A stretch of 37,733 bases of DNA from CAITQP01 sp964533145 (GCA_964533145.1 CAZHLG010000005.1:1-37733), one strand, 5' to 3'. Counted from the stretch's first letter, positions 15,928 to 24,300 are shown. Numbers and translations are program-made. Notes: generated by a model not told the origin, from the sequence alone.

Positions 15928-16986
15928 TTATTCTCCTGCGCTCGGGACCTGGATCTCGCTGAAGCGTGATCGGATGGTCTTCTCGATTTCCTTCGCCGTC
16001 TTCGGATTCTCCTTCAGATATGTTCGTGTCGCATCATACCCGCGGCCCATTTTGACCTCCTCCTTGTCTTTGGGCGTGTACGTATAGGAACCGCCGGATG
16101 ATTTGGCGACGATGCCGATCTTTTCGCCGAGGGCCATGAGTTCGCCCTCGTACGAGATACCCTCGCCGTAGATGATGTCGAATTCGGTCTGCTTGAACGG
16201 TGCGGCCACTTTGTTTTTAACCACTTTCACGCGGGTGCGGCCGCCGACGACCTCCTCGCCCTTTTTGATCTGCGCGATGCGGCGGATGTCGAGGCGCACG
16301 CTCGTGTAGAACTTGAGCGCCTTGCCGCCCGGCGTGGTCTCGGGGTTGCCGAACATGACGCCGATCTGCATGCGGATCTGGTTGATGAAGATCACGACCG
16401 TGTTGCTCTTGGCGACGATCGCCGTGAGTTTGCGGAGCGCCTGACTCATGAGCCGAGCCTGCTTGCCCACATGCTGAGCGCCCATTTCGCCCTCGATCTC
16501 ATCCTTCGGGGTGAGGGCGGCGACGGAGTCGACCACGACGACGTCGATCTTACCCGAGCGTACGAGCGATTCGCAGATTTCAAGACCCTGTTCGCCCGTG
16601 TCCGGCTGCGAGATGAGGAGCTCGTTGGTGTTCACGCCGAGGTTCTTTGCGTATACGGGATCCATTGCGTGCTCGGCGTCGATGTACGCGCAGATGCCGC
16701 CTTTTTTCTGGGCTTCAGCCACGATGTGGAGGGCGAGCGTCGTTTTGCCACTCGATTCCGGGCCGAAAATCTCAATGATGCGTCCGCGGGGGACGCCGCC
16801 CACGCCGAGGGCCATGTCGAGGCCGAGCGAGCCGGTGGGGATCACGTTGATGTCCACCTTAGGCTGCTCGCCGAGCTTCATGATGGCGCCTTCGCCGAAT
16901 TTGGTCTGGATTGAGCGGATCGTGTCGGCGATATCCATGCCGCTCTCTTTCTTTTCTTTTTCTTTCGCTGGTTTTTTGAATGCCAT
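15928..16986 (-). CDS. recA: Recombinase RecA
   Basis: RecA forms filaments on single-stranded DNA and drives homologous strand exchange. The 352-residue chain has Walker A GPESSGKTT (residues 75-83), the catalytic Glu in DAEHAMDPVYA, Walker B VVVVDSVAALTP, loop L1 EIEGEMGAQHVG, and loop L2 FINQIRMQIGVMFGNPETT. The N-terminus is Lys/Glu-rich (residues 4-14) and the acidic C-terminal tail is short. It begins 14 nt after the preceding small gene and shows no promoter or LexA-like site of its own, so it is probably transcribed from the ftsK promoter. Confidence 0.98.
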   Translation of the reverse strand: MAFKKPAKEKEKKESGMDIADTIRSIQTKFGEGAIMKLGEQPKVDINVIPTGSLGLDMALGVGGVPRGRIIEIFGPESSGKTTLALHIVAEAQKKGGICAYIDAEHAMDPVYAKNLGVNTNELLISQPDTGEQGLEICESLVRSGKIDVVVVDSVAALTPKDEIEGEMGAQHVGKQARLMSQALRKLTAIVAKSNTVVIFINQIRMQIGVMFGNPETTPGGKALKFYTSVRLDIRRIAQIKKGEEVVGGRTRVKVVKNKVAAPFKQTEFDIIYGEGISYEGELMALGEKIGIVAKSSGGSYTYTPKDKEEVKMGRGYDATRTYLKENPKTAKEIEKTIRSRFSEIQVPSAGE

Positions 16987-17000
16987 GTCGTTCTGTGCTG

Positions 17001-17378
17001 TTAGCTGCTAATCGTGCGTTCGTCCGGTGCGTAGTATACCCGGTATGTCCTTGTCTTCGTGCGTTTGAACCGGTCTGTCGTGGCTATTGTCACGATGTTG
17101 TGCCCGGGAAGCAGGGCGATCGTATCGCTCCAGCTGCCGTCTTCCGCCACGGGCACGAACCGGTCGTCTATGCGCATGCCGCCTGCGCGGCGCGCCACGC
17201 CCGTGAGCGAGAGCACTGCCGTACCGGACCGCATGCCGTCTTCGATGCCTGTGACGCGTGTGCGGATGCCGAACAGCAGGTCGCGTCCCTGCCATAGCCC
17301 GTATGCGGCGATGACGAGCGAAAGGAGAATGGCGCCGCCTGAGCGAATGAGCCGTTTTGCTGTCAGTTCTCCTGTCAT
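17001..17378 (-). CDS. Small membrane-anchored protein with one Ig-like domain
   Basis: The protein has 125 residues. A basic N-terminus is followed by one membrane segment (about residues 13-30, GGAILLSLVIAAYGLW) and an extracytoplasmic beta domain. The latter matches the glucodextranase-B/Ig-like pattern common in these bacteria: TAVLSLTGVA, then RFVPVAEDGSWSDTIAL, LLPGHNIVTIATTDRF and a final RTYRVYYA strand. The gene starts 6 nt after ftsK ends and stops 14 nt before recA. Function unknown; the context suggests a minor envelope role. Confidence 0.75.
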   Translation of the reverse strand: MTGELTAKRLIRSGGAILLSLVIAAYGLWQGRDLLFGIRTRVTGIEDGMRSGTAVLSLTGVARRAGGMRIDDRFVPVAEDGSWSDTIALLPGHNIVTIATTDRFKRTKTRTYRVYYAPDERTISS

Positions 17379-17384
17379 GGCCGC

Positions 17385-19625
17385 CTACTCTCCCGCACCC
17401 GTGTTGGGAACGTCCATGATGCCGTCGCCGGGCTTGATGAGCACATCGCGGGGCTTGGCTCCGGATCCCGGTCCGATGACGCCGCGTTCTTCGAGCATGT
17501 CGACGAGGCGGGCGGCGCGGGCGTAGCCGATGCCGAGCTTTCTTTGAAGGAATGATGTCGATGCCTTGCCCGCCTCGATGACGGTCGTGCGGGCGTCTTC
17601 GTACAGGTCGTCCTCGTCCCCGCCGTCCTCAAGAGAAGCTTCGAAGATAGTCTTGTCGGGGGATACGGAGCCTGCGAGCACAATTTCATCGGCGCCGTCG
17701 GCCTCGTTGTGCTCCGTGATCCATTGTACCACCGACTTGACCTCGGCCTCGGAGATGAAGGCGCTCTGGATACGCTCGGGCTGCGGCATGTCGCCGGCCG
17801 CGTACAGCATGTCGCCGGCGCCGAGGAGCTTTTCCGCGCCTGCCTGGTCGAGGATGGTGCGCGAGTCGATCTGGGACGAGACCTGGAGCGCGACGCGGGC
17901 CGGCACGTTGGCCTTGATGAGGCCGGTGATGACGTTGACGGACGGGCGCTGCGTGGAAAGGAGCAGGTGGATGCCGACCGCGCGCGACATCTGGGCGAGG
18001 CGCACGATGGCCGCCTCGAGCTCGCGGGGATAGGACTGCATGATATCGGCAAGTTCGTCGATGATGATGACGATGTATGGCATCGGGTCCGGTCCGGTCT
18101 CGTCGGCGCCCTTTTTGCCGGCCGCTGCGACGACGTTCTTGTGGTAGCTCTCGATATCGCGGACACTCTCGCCTTCGAGGATGTCGTAGCGGCGATCCAT
18201 TTCTTTGGCGGCCCACTTGAGGGCAAGAATGGCCTTTTTGGCATCCGTGATGACCGGCGTGAGCAGGTGCGGGATAGGCTTGTAGAGCGTGAGTTCGACA
18301 CGCTTCGGGTCGATCATGATGAAGCGCATGTCGTCCGGGCCGTTGCGGTAGAGCAGGGAGGTGATGATGGAGTGGATGGTCACCGACTTGCCGGAGCCGG
18401 TCGCGCCGGCGACCAGCACGTGCGGCATCTTGGCCATGTTGGCGAAGTGTCCGGCGCCGTTGATCGAGCGGCCGAGCGCGACCGTGAGCGGCTTCTCGCT
18501 CTTCGTGAACTTGTCGTCCGAAAGCAGCGTTGCGAGGCCGACGATGGACTTGCCCTTGTTCGGGATCTCGATGCCCACGAGGGACTTGCCCGGGATCGGG
18601 GCTTCGATGCGGATCGGATGGGCGGCCAGGGCGAGCGCCAGGTCGTTCTGGAGGGCCACGATGCGGGAGAGCTTCACGCCCTCGGCCGGCTTGAATGCGT
18701 AGCGGGTGACGGTCGGGCCGATGGTCACCTCGTCCATCTCGACCTCGATGCCGAAGTTCGAGAGGGAGCGTTTGATGATGTTCGCGTTCGCCTTCACGTC
18801 GCCGACGTTAGGTTTGCCGGAGTCTTTTTTGAGGAGGTCGAGCGGGGGAGGGACGTACGAAGAATGCTTCTTGCGGGCCTTCGGTTTGGGTGCGACCTCG
18901 AGGTCTTCTTCGGGGATAGGTTCCGGCTCGTCTTCTTCGATCGGTTCCGGCTCCGGAAGGGGGCGCTTCTGCTCCGGGGCAGGTTCCGTTGCTGCCGGAT
19001 CGTGCACGACGAGTTCCTTGGCCGCACGCTTGGCTTCGCGGCGGTCAGCCTTCCATGCCTCGAAGCGGTCCATGAGCGAGGTGACGATACTGAGCGTCGG
19101 GCGAGTGTCGAAGAGGATGACAAGGGAGATGATCAGCGAAGCGCCGAGGAAGAGGATCGCGCCGCCGATATCGAACGGCTTCACGAAGATGAAGCCGAAG
19201 AACCGGCCGACTGCGCCGCCCATGTGGGAGTCGCCGCTTGCGATGTCGATCAGGCCAAGCGTGCCCATCAGGAGCATCACCGAGCCGAGTGCCTGGACGA
19301 AGCGGATCTCCGGCCGGCCGCTCTTAATGAAGGTGTAGCCGAGGACTCCGAAAATGATCGGCGCGAGGGCGTAGCCGACGCCGAGCAGGTAGACGATAGC
19401 TTCTTTTGTGGAGTGGCCGACGACGCCTCCTGCGCCGAAGCCTGATATCACGAAGAAGAGCGCAAGGGCGGCCAGAACAATGCCGAGAACTGTCTGTCGG
19501 GTCTCGTCTTTGAGCCTGCGTTTCGGCTCGCGTTTTTGGCGCCGTTTTGCGGCTGTCCTGCGCACTGGTTTGTCGTCTTCTTCGAGGTCCTCCTCGTCCT
19601 CGATCTCCTCATTTTTTCGTGGCAT
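17385..19625 (-). CDS. ftsK: DNA translocase FtsK/SpoIIIE
   Basis: FtsK pumps chromosomal DNA through the division septum. The 746-residue protein has an acidic/basic cytoplasmic start, then four membrane segments between about residues 45 and 175 (TVLGIVLAALALFFVISGF, IVYLLGVGYALAPIIFGVL, ALGSVMLLMGTLGLI, ILFLGASLIISLVILF). A Pro/Glu-rich linker follows (residues 215-260). The motor domain has Walker A GATGSGKS (about 407-414), MIDPKRVELTLY, Walker B YIVIIIDELADIM, and STQRPSVNVITGLIKANVP. The C-terminal winged-helix gamma domain (TSFLQRKLGIGYARAARLVDMLE) reads KOPS-like sites. It heads a unit with the small anchored protein and recA. Confidence 0.97.
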   Translation of the reverse strand: MPRKNEEIEDEEDLEEDDKPVRRTAAKRRQKREPKRRLKDETRQTVLGIVLAALALFFVISGFGAGGVVGHSTKEAIVYLLGVGYALAPIIFGVLGYTFIKSGRPEIRFVQALGSVMLLMGTLGLIDIASGDSHMGGAVGRFFGFIFVKPFDIGGAILFLGASLIISLVILFDTRPTLSIVTSLMDRFEAWKADRREAKRAAKELVVHDPAATEPAPEQKRPLPEPEPIEEDEPEPIPEEDLEVAPKPKARKKHSSYVPPPLDLLKKDSGKPNVGDVKANANIIKRSLSNFGIEVEMDEVTIGPTVTRYAFKPAEGVKLSRIVALQNDLALALAAHPIRIEAPIPGKSLVGIEIPNKGKSIVGLATLLSDDKFTKSEKPLTVALGRSINGAGHFANMAKMPHVLVAGATGSGKSVTIHSIITSLLYRNGPDDMRFIMIDPKRVELTLYKPIPHLLTPVITDAKKAILALKWAAKEMDRRYDILEGESVRDIESYHKNVVAAAGKKGADETGPDPMPYIVIIIDELADIMQSYPRELEAAIVRLAQMSRAVGIHLLLSTQRPSVNVITGLIKANVPARVALQVSSQIDSRTILDQAGAEKLLGAGDMLYAAGDMPQPERIQSAFISEAEVKSVVQWITEHNEADGADEIVLAGSVSPDKTIFEASLEDGGDEDDLYEDARTTVIEAGKASTSFLQRKLGIGYARAARLVDMLEERGVIGPGSGAKPRDVLIKPGDGIMDVPNTGAGE

Positions 19626-19635
19626 ATGTTCGATT

Positions 19636-19644
19636 ATTTTATCA
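19636..19644 (-). promoter_or_regulatory. Extended -10 promoter of ftsK
   Basis: On the minus strand TGA-TAAAAT gives an extended -10 (hexamer at 19636-19641) 10 nt before the ATG at 19625. The predicted leader is about 4 nt. Confidence 0.5.
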
Positions 19645-19691
19645 CACAGAAGGTCGTTTTCCGCAGGCAGTTTTGCTGTTTTGACGCCGGA

Positions 19692-19753
19692 AACATACGT
19701 GCGAAAACGATCACTCCGTATGTTCTTGCAAAAGAAACGCGTTGGCGTATACT
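19692..19753 (+). promoter_or_regulatory. Promoter of the winged-helix gene with inverted-repeat operator
   Basis: TTGCAA (19726-19731) and TATACT (19748-19753) are 16 bp apart. Just upstream lie perfect inverted half-sites AACATACG (19692-19699) and CGTATGTT (19717-19724), separated by 17 bp. A palindrome AACGCGTT (19736-19743) lies in the spacer. The arrangement suits autoregulation by the gene it drives. The leader then holds a hairpin GACGGA-AAAA-TCCGTC (19775-19790). Confidence 0.6.
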
Positions 19754-19804
19754 GGTGTCCGTTATAGGCAAAAAGACGGAAAAATCCGTCGCCACACCCA
19801 CCAC

Positions 19805-20650
19805 ATGGAACTGCATACGAGCAAACTGAATACGGGAGATTCTAAAGGACAGACCTTTGCACTGAGTCCGGAAAACTCCTTTTTTGCAAAGCATAATGCT
19901 GTGTCCAATATCTCCAAAAAGACAGAAAAAATCGCAACGGCGATTTACATGGTAACGGACTTCATGCCGGACTGGGAGCCGCTCAAGCGTGAGCTTCGCA
20001 ACCATGCACTCGGGTTGCTCACCGGCACTCGCGCGGTCAGTGCCCGCTCCGCAGAAGCACGCTCGGCGCTTGCTGACGAAGTGGTCCGAACGATGGAAGA
20101 CACAGTCGCACTCGTTACGCTTGCCAGCACCATCGGCCTTGTTTCTGGTATGAACGCTCGCATCCTTGCGTCAGAAATCGGCAAGGCAAAAGAGGGCATT
20201 CTTCGTCACTATGGAACGCCTGCCGCAGCGGTCTCGGTGCACCCAGGTTACGCGAACGTCATCCTTTCGGAGGCTATGTTCGAGACAGGAAGCATCGATG
20301 CTGAAGGGCCGGCTGTCGCCACAGATGCGATCACTAAAAGACACGATTTTGATATCGGACAGAATACGCAGAAGCGCCCGGTTGTCACGGTCCCTGCTCT
20401 AGAGCCGCAAGCTCGCCGCAAGCCTGAGATTGTCGCCAAGAAGACGGATATAGGCATAAAAATCGCCCGACGAAACGACGTCCTTAACGTTGTTCGGAGC
20501 AAGGGCAAGGTTTCCATAAAGGACATAACAACGATCATGAAAGACATGGGGGAGAAGACCGTCCAGCGGGAACTGCTCGCGCTCGTCAAAGAGGGGGTGC
20601 TTTCCAAAGAAGGGGAGAAGCGCTGGAGCACCTACCGGATTGCTTCATAG
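19805..20650 (+). CDS. Winged-helix DNA-binding protein (putative transcription regulator)
   Basis: The 281-residue protein has no membrane segment. Residues about 40-140 form a helical bundle (MVTDFMPDWEPLKRELRNHA, TVALVTLASTIGLVSGMNARI). A low-complexity linker follows. The C-terminal 65 residues form a typical winged helix: NDVLNVVRSKGKVSIKDIT as helices 1-2, then GEKTVQRELLALVKEGVL as the recognition helix and wing start, and EGEKRWSTYRI as the wing strands. ATG 19805 is chosen because upstream in-frame starts lie at or before the promoter -10. DNA binding is a firm prediction; the target is not. The inverted repeats in its own promoter are an obvious candidate. Confidence 0.75.
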   Translation: MELHTSKLNTGDSKGQTFALSPENSFFAKHNAVSNISKKTEKIATAIYMVTDFMPDWEPLKRELRNHALGLLTGTRAVSARSAEARSALADEVVRTMEDTVALVTLASTIGLVSGMNARILASEIGKAKEGILRHYGTPAAAVSVHPGYANVILSEAMFETGSIDAEGPAVATDAITKRHDFDIGQNTQKRPVVTVPALEPQARRKPEIVAKKTDIGIKIARRNDVLNVVRSKGKVSIKDITTIMKDMGEKTVQRELLALVKEGVLSKEGEKRWSTYRIAS

Positions 20651-20662
20651 GAGCCGACCTGA

Positions 20663-20695
20663 CCGGTGCGGTATTCAGTCTGATGCCGTCACCGG
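20663..20695 (+). repeat. Hairpin after the winged-helix gene
   Basis: CCGGTG-CGGTAT pairs with ATGCCG-t-CACCGG (12 bp, one bulge) around an 8-nt loop, 12 nt after the stop codon. There is no T-run. It may be a weak terminator or the first element of the structured region that follows. Confidence 0.5.
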
Positions 20696-20740
20696 ACAGG
20701 ATCGATGCCGTATACATCATATGGAACGGTTCGGCAGTGC

Positions 20741-20774
20741 TTCCGTTGATTTTTAACGGAAAATATGCCATACT
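20741..20774 (+). promoter_or_regulatory. Promoter at the head of the structured non-coding region
   Basis: TTGATT (20746-20751) and CATACT (20769-20774) are separated by exactly 17 bp. The start would be at about 20781, the first base of the stem described next. A perfect inverted repeat TTCCGTT-N7-AACGGAA (20741-20761) covers the -35, as an operator would. Confidence 0.6.
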
Positions 20775-20780
20775 GTTCCC

Positions 20781-20858
20781 GTAATCGCGACACTCACGTA
20801 AGTGAATAGGGGAGGGCAGGGACCTCGGTCTCAGCCGTTTCCTGTATGTCGCGGTTAT
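20781..20858 (+). ncRNA. Candidate structured RNA: three-way junction
   Basis: Hand folding accounts for almost every base. P1 pairs 20781-20792 with 20847-20858 (12 bp, two G-U). P2 is TCAC-GTAA-GTGA (20794-20805), with a GNRA loop. P3 pairs ATAGG (20806-20810) with CCTGT (20841-20845), continues as GGC/GCC (20815-20817 with 20834-20836), and ends in GGGAC-CTCG-GTCTC (20819-20832). The shape is like a riboswitch aptamer or small ncRNA, but I cannot match it to a known class. The promoter at 20746-20774 would start transcription at the base of P1. Confidence 0.5.
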
Positions 20859-20906
20859 CCACATCACTGTATTTTGCCGCTCAAATGGCCGAATATTATA
20901 ATGTGG
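20859..20906 (+). ncRNA. Second hairpin of the structured region
   Basis: CCACAT (20859-20864) pairs with ATGTGG (20901-20906), enclosing a TATT/AATA and GCC/GGC helix with an 8-nt loop. It follows P1 of the three-way junction without a gap. It also contains the promoter at 20874-20902, so RNA and DNA roles may overlap. Confidence 0.35.
20874..20902 (+). promoter_or_regulatory. Strong promoter inside the structured region
   Basis: TTGCCG (20874-20879) and a perfect TATAAT (20897-20902) are 17 bp apart, one of the best matches in the window. The start would be near 20909, about 457 nt before the surface-protein ATG. Confidence 0.65.
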
Positions 20907-20908
20907 GA

Positions 20909-20950
20909 ACGCAATGGAATTCGCGCGGAAACGTGCGGACTCTGTTGCGT
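20909..20950 (+). ncRNA. GAAA-capped hairpin at the second predicted transcript start
   Basis: ACGCAA (20909-20914) pairs with TTGCGT (20945-20950) and encloses CGCGCG-GAAA-CGTGCG (20922-20937), a 6-bp stem with a GNRA loop. It begins exactly where the promoter at 20874-20902 predicts the transcript start. A looser hairpin follows (GAGG-N5-CCTC near 20971-20984). Confidence 0.4.
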
Positions 20951-21138
20951 CAAACAACGGTATTTTTCGGAGTGCGGGGCGGAGGATAGGCCTCTCGTCT
21001 TTGCATCTCTCGAAGGGTACGCGCGGAAAGGTCATTGAAAACAGCAAAGCATCGAGCATATTAAAACGGCTCGAAGCAGATTCTCACACGATACATATAT
21101 ATGTATGCATCGCAGAGATCAGTGCTTGTGCTCAATGA
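20914..21138 (+). CDS. Possible small basic protein (competing reading of the structured region)
   Basis: An open frame of 74 codons begins at an ATG 11 nt after the TATAAT box, the spacing seen at real near-leaderless genes here. The product would be basic (MEFARKRADSV, RRIGLSS, SSILKRLEA) and unlike any family I know. Codon choice is mixed, and the start of the frame lies inside a well-formed GAAA-capped hairpin, so I prefer the RNA reading. Both are kept because the evidence is not decisive. Confidence 0.25.
   Translation: MEFARKRADSVASNNGIFRSAGRRIGLSSLHLSKGTRGKVIENSKASSILKRLEADSHTIHIYVCIAEISACAQ
21091..21106. repeat. AT-only-core 16-bp palindrome
   Basis: ATACATATATATGTAT is a perfect palindrome in an otherwise GC-rich leader. 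It could be a protein-binding site or a weak -10 region. Confidence 0.5.
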
Positions 21139-21159
21139 GCCTTCTCGCATGACTTCTTG

Positions 21160-21215
21160 GGGGATGCCGAGACGAACACGAGAGAGTGAGCAATCGCTTT
21201 CTCCCGCGTCTCGCA
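21160..21215 (+). ncRNA. Leader hairpins with alternative pairings
   Basis: CGAGACG near 21167 can pair with CGTCTCG near 21209, enclosing a GAGAGTGAGC/GCTTTCTC helix with an AATC loop. CCGAG can instead pair with CTCGG slightly further on. Such exclusive pairings are typical of switching leaders. Drawn by eye only. Confidence 0.35.
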
Positions 21216-21254
21216 GAACTCGGAAGATGCCATGTCGACACGGCAGTTAAAAGT

Positions 21255-21345
21255 CGGACGGCATTACGCTAGTCCGCGGTGCGCACACGACCGGCATCAT
21301 GGTTCCGCTTCGGCGGCCAAGAGTCGAACCGGTCATTAAGCGCAC
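21255..21345 (+). ncRNA. Long irregular hairpin in the 5' leader of the surface-protein gene
   Basis: CGGAC (21255-21259) pairs with GTCCG (21272-21276). It is followed by a coaxial hairpin: GTGCGC (21279-21284) with GCGCAC (21340-21345), an internal loop of 4 and 5 nt, GACCGG (21289-21294) with CCGGTC (21329-21334), a second internal loop, and CCGC-TTCG-GCGG (21305-21316) with a UUCG cap. It ends 20 nt before the ATG at 21366. There is no T-run, so it is a leader element and not a terminator. Confidence 0.55.
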
Positions 21346-21365
21346 TTTCATTAGAACACTCTCAT

Positions 21366-24300
21366 ATGACTAACGCATTCACATCCAAGATCGCGAAAGC
21401 AGGCTTGGGTCTCGTCGTTGGTGCAATGAGCTTCAGCGGCGCTCTCGTCGCTTCGGCTCAGACGGCTGGTTGCTACCAGTTCACCACGCTCTTGAAGGTT
21501 GGTACCACCAGCGAAGCTGTTCGCCAGCTCCAGATGGTCCTCAACAAGAACCCGCAGACCGCTCTCGCAGTCGCAGCAGGTGCCAATGGCTCTGCTGGCC
21601 ACGAGACCACGTACTTCGGTCCGGCTACGGCCGCCGCAGTCGTGAAGTGGCAGACCGCAAACGGCATCGCCCCGACTGCTCCGCAGATCGGCCCGATGTC
21701 TCGCGCGAAGCTCAACGCTTCCTGCGGCGTCGTGACCACGACCCCGACTCCGACTACCCCGACCCAGACGGGTCCGGTTACGGCTATGCTCGCAACCGAC
21801 AACCCGGCTTCGGGTACGGTGATCCTCGGACAGGCTACCGCTGACCTCATGCACGTCGCCCTCACCGGCAGCGGCACGGTCACCGGCATGACCTTCCAGC
21901 GCACCGGTCTTTCCTTGAACACTGACCTCACGAACGTCTACCTCTACCAGGGCGCAACCCGCATCACGGATGCAGCCTCGGTGAACAGCACGGGCGTGAT
22001 CAGCTTCACGGGCATGAACCTCATGGTGAACGGCTCCGCGACCATCTCGGTCCGCGCCGACATCGATGGCTCTGCTTCGGGTAGCGATGTCGGTGTGAGC
22101 CTCACTGGCATCACCACGACCTCCGGTACCAACACGGTGACCATCGCGGGCAACCGCATGTACATCGCGACCGGTTCTGGTCTTCTCGGCACTGCCAGCG
22201 TCACGATGGCAACGGCTTCGACCGTCAATGTGAACGCAGGTACCCTGAACTACACGGTGTGGACTGCTCCGATGCAGATCAACACCCACAAGATGTGGCT
22301 CAAGGGCGCAACGTTCCGCTACGTCGGTTCGGCTCCGATGAACTCGATCGCCAATCTCGGTCTCTACGTTGATGGCGTGAAGGTCGCTTCGTCCACGGGC
22401 GTCAACCAGTACAGCTACGTTGTCTTCGACCTCACTGGCGCTCCGTACAGTCTCACGACTGGATCGCACACGGTTGATGTCCGCGGCGACATCGTGAACG
22501 GTGCTGCTCGCAGCTTCACGCTCAGCGTCCAGTCTGCTGGCGACCTCATGATCACCGACAGCACTGTCGGCGTGAACGTCGCTCCGACTGTGACCGGCGC
22601 AACCTCGAGCTTCCCGGCCAGCGGCAATACGATCGGCATCACTACTGGCTCGCTCGCCATCGCGCTTGATCCGGCATTCGTGTCGATGACCAACGTGACC
22701 GGCGGTTCGACCAATGCAGTTATCGGTCGCTGGAAGGTGAACGCCTACGGCGAAGATGAGAAGATTACCTCGATCACTCTCACTCCGTCGATCTCCGGCG
22801 GCAGCCCGTCCGGCAGCAGCCTGAACAACGTTCAGCTCTACCTCAACGGCTCGCAGGTCGGCTCGGTCTGCCAGTTTAACGGCAGCACCGCTTGCACGTT
22901 CAACCTCGGTTCCTCGGCCATCATCGCGGCCGGCGTGACCCCGAGCATGTTTGAGCTCCGCGCTGACATCCAGACCTCTACCGGCACGAACTACACGGCC
23001 GGCACGCTCACGGTGTCCAGCTCGGCGATCAACGCGCAGGGCATGTACTCGTACAACACGGTGACGTCGCCAGTTCTCCCGACGACCCCGGGTCTTACAA
23101 TCCAGACCGGCTCCCTCGTCGTTGCTAAGAACGCTGCGTACTCGAACCAGACCCTCAGCCCGAACATGGCTGCTCAGAAGATCGGCGAGTTCGCTCTTCA
23201 GAACCAGTCCACGTCTGAGGCTGTCCGCGTGACCAACCTTGCGGTTGCTCTCACTTCGGATGGTTCGACGGCTCTCACGTCGGTTTCGACCCCGGCTCTC
23301 ACGAACTTCACCAACGTGAAGACCTCCGAGACCTCGGGTTCCGGCGCGATCCCGCAGAACGGTGCAGCTTCGATGAACTTCTCGGTTGACTTCACGATCG
23401 CCCCGGGCTCGACCAAGGTCATCAGCGTTTACGCTGACCTCGGCTCGACCTCGAGCGGTTCTGTGATCACCACGATGCTCCCGACCGCCTACGGCGTCGG
23501 TTCCAACGTGACCCTCACGCCGAACTCGGACACCGATGGTCAGACGATCTCGCTCTCCACGGGCTCGATCTCTGCTCCGACCTTCGTTGCTTCGTCCTCG
23601 ACGACCCCGCAGTACATCGCAACCGCTGTTAACGGCACGGACAAGTCCATGGAGACTTTCCAGTTCACCGCAACCAACGGTTCCGGTACTGTTAACGACC
23701 TCAAGTTCGCTGTTGTCACCGCTACGGCTGGCACGGTGTCCTCGATCCGCGTCGGCTCCAACGTCGCCACGGTCGTGACCCCGGCTGCCCTCACCGGCGC
23801 TTCGACGAACATCTACGGTGCTGTGTACCCGACGAGCGCAACCCGCTTCTCCGTCTCTGACACTTCGACCATCTCGGTCGGTCAGATCGTCAAGATGGAC
23901 AGCGAGTACGTCCTCGTTACCTCGATCCCGACGGCTACCCAGTTCGTCGTGACCCGCGCAGTCATCGGTTCCTCGGCAGCTACCCACGCTACCAACGTGA
24001 CCATGACCCTCTCGGGCATCGCGTACCTCCCGGGTGTGAACCTCACGGTTCCGAACGGCACGAGCGGCATCTACGTCGATGCGTACTCGACCTACAGCCC
24101 GGCTAACGGCACCACCGGCGCGGTCTCTTCCGGCACGACGGCTAACACGTACCTCACGTACGTGAAGTCGACGATCGGTTCGACCACCAGCTCGGCTGCT
24201 GTTACTCCGGTTCCGGCTTCGACCACTTCGAACCTCATGACCGTCGTTGGCTCCAAGCCGACGCTCTCGGTCGACACGGCTCAGAAGACCGGTCTCGTCG

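Noticed and set aside
17709..19445. 578-codon plus-strand frame over ftsK
   Set aside because: Same antisense artefact: Asp/Arg/Val-rich, no recognisable motif, fully inside ftsK.
21317..21345. tRNA-like T-arm (GGTTCGACTC) on the minus strand before the surface gene
   Set aside because: The flanking T-stem has mismatches and no D-arm, anticodon arm or acceptor stem can be drawn. The bases belong to the plus-strand hairpin.
20781..21365. Known housekeeping RNA (tmRNA, RNase P RNA, SRP RNA or 6S RNA) in the intergenic region
   Set aside because: None of their hallmark sequences (tmRNA tag frame and tRNA-like ends, the RNase P GGAAAGTCC block, the SRP GGAAG-type apical loop) was found by eye.
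21351..23987. 878-codon open frame antisense to the surface-protein gene
   Set aside because: The product is Arg/Asp/Glu/Gly/Val-rich without any domain. It arises from the uniform codon choice of the real gene on the plus strand.
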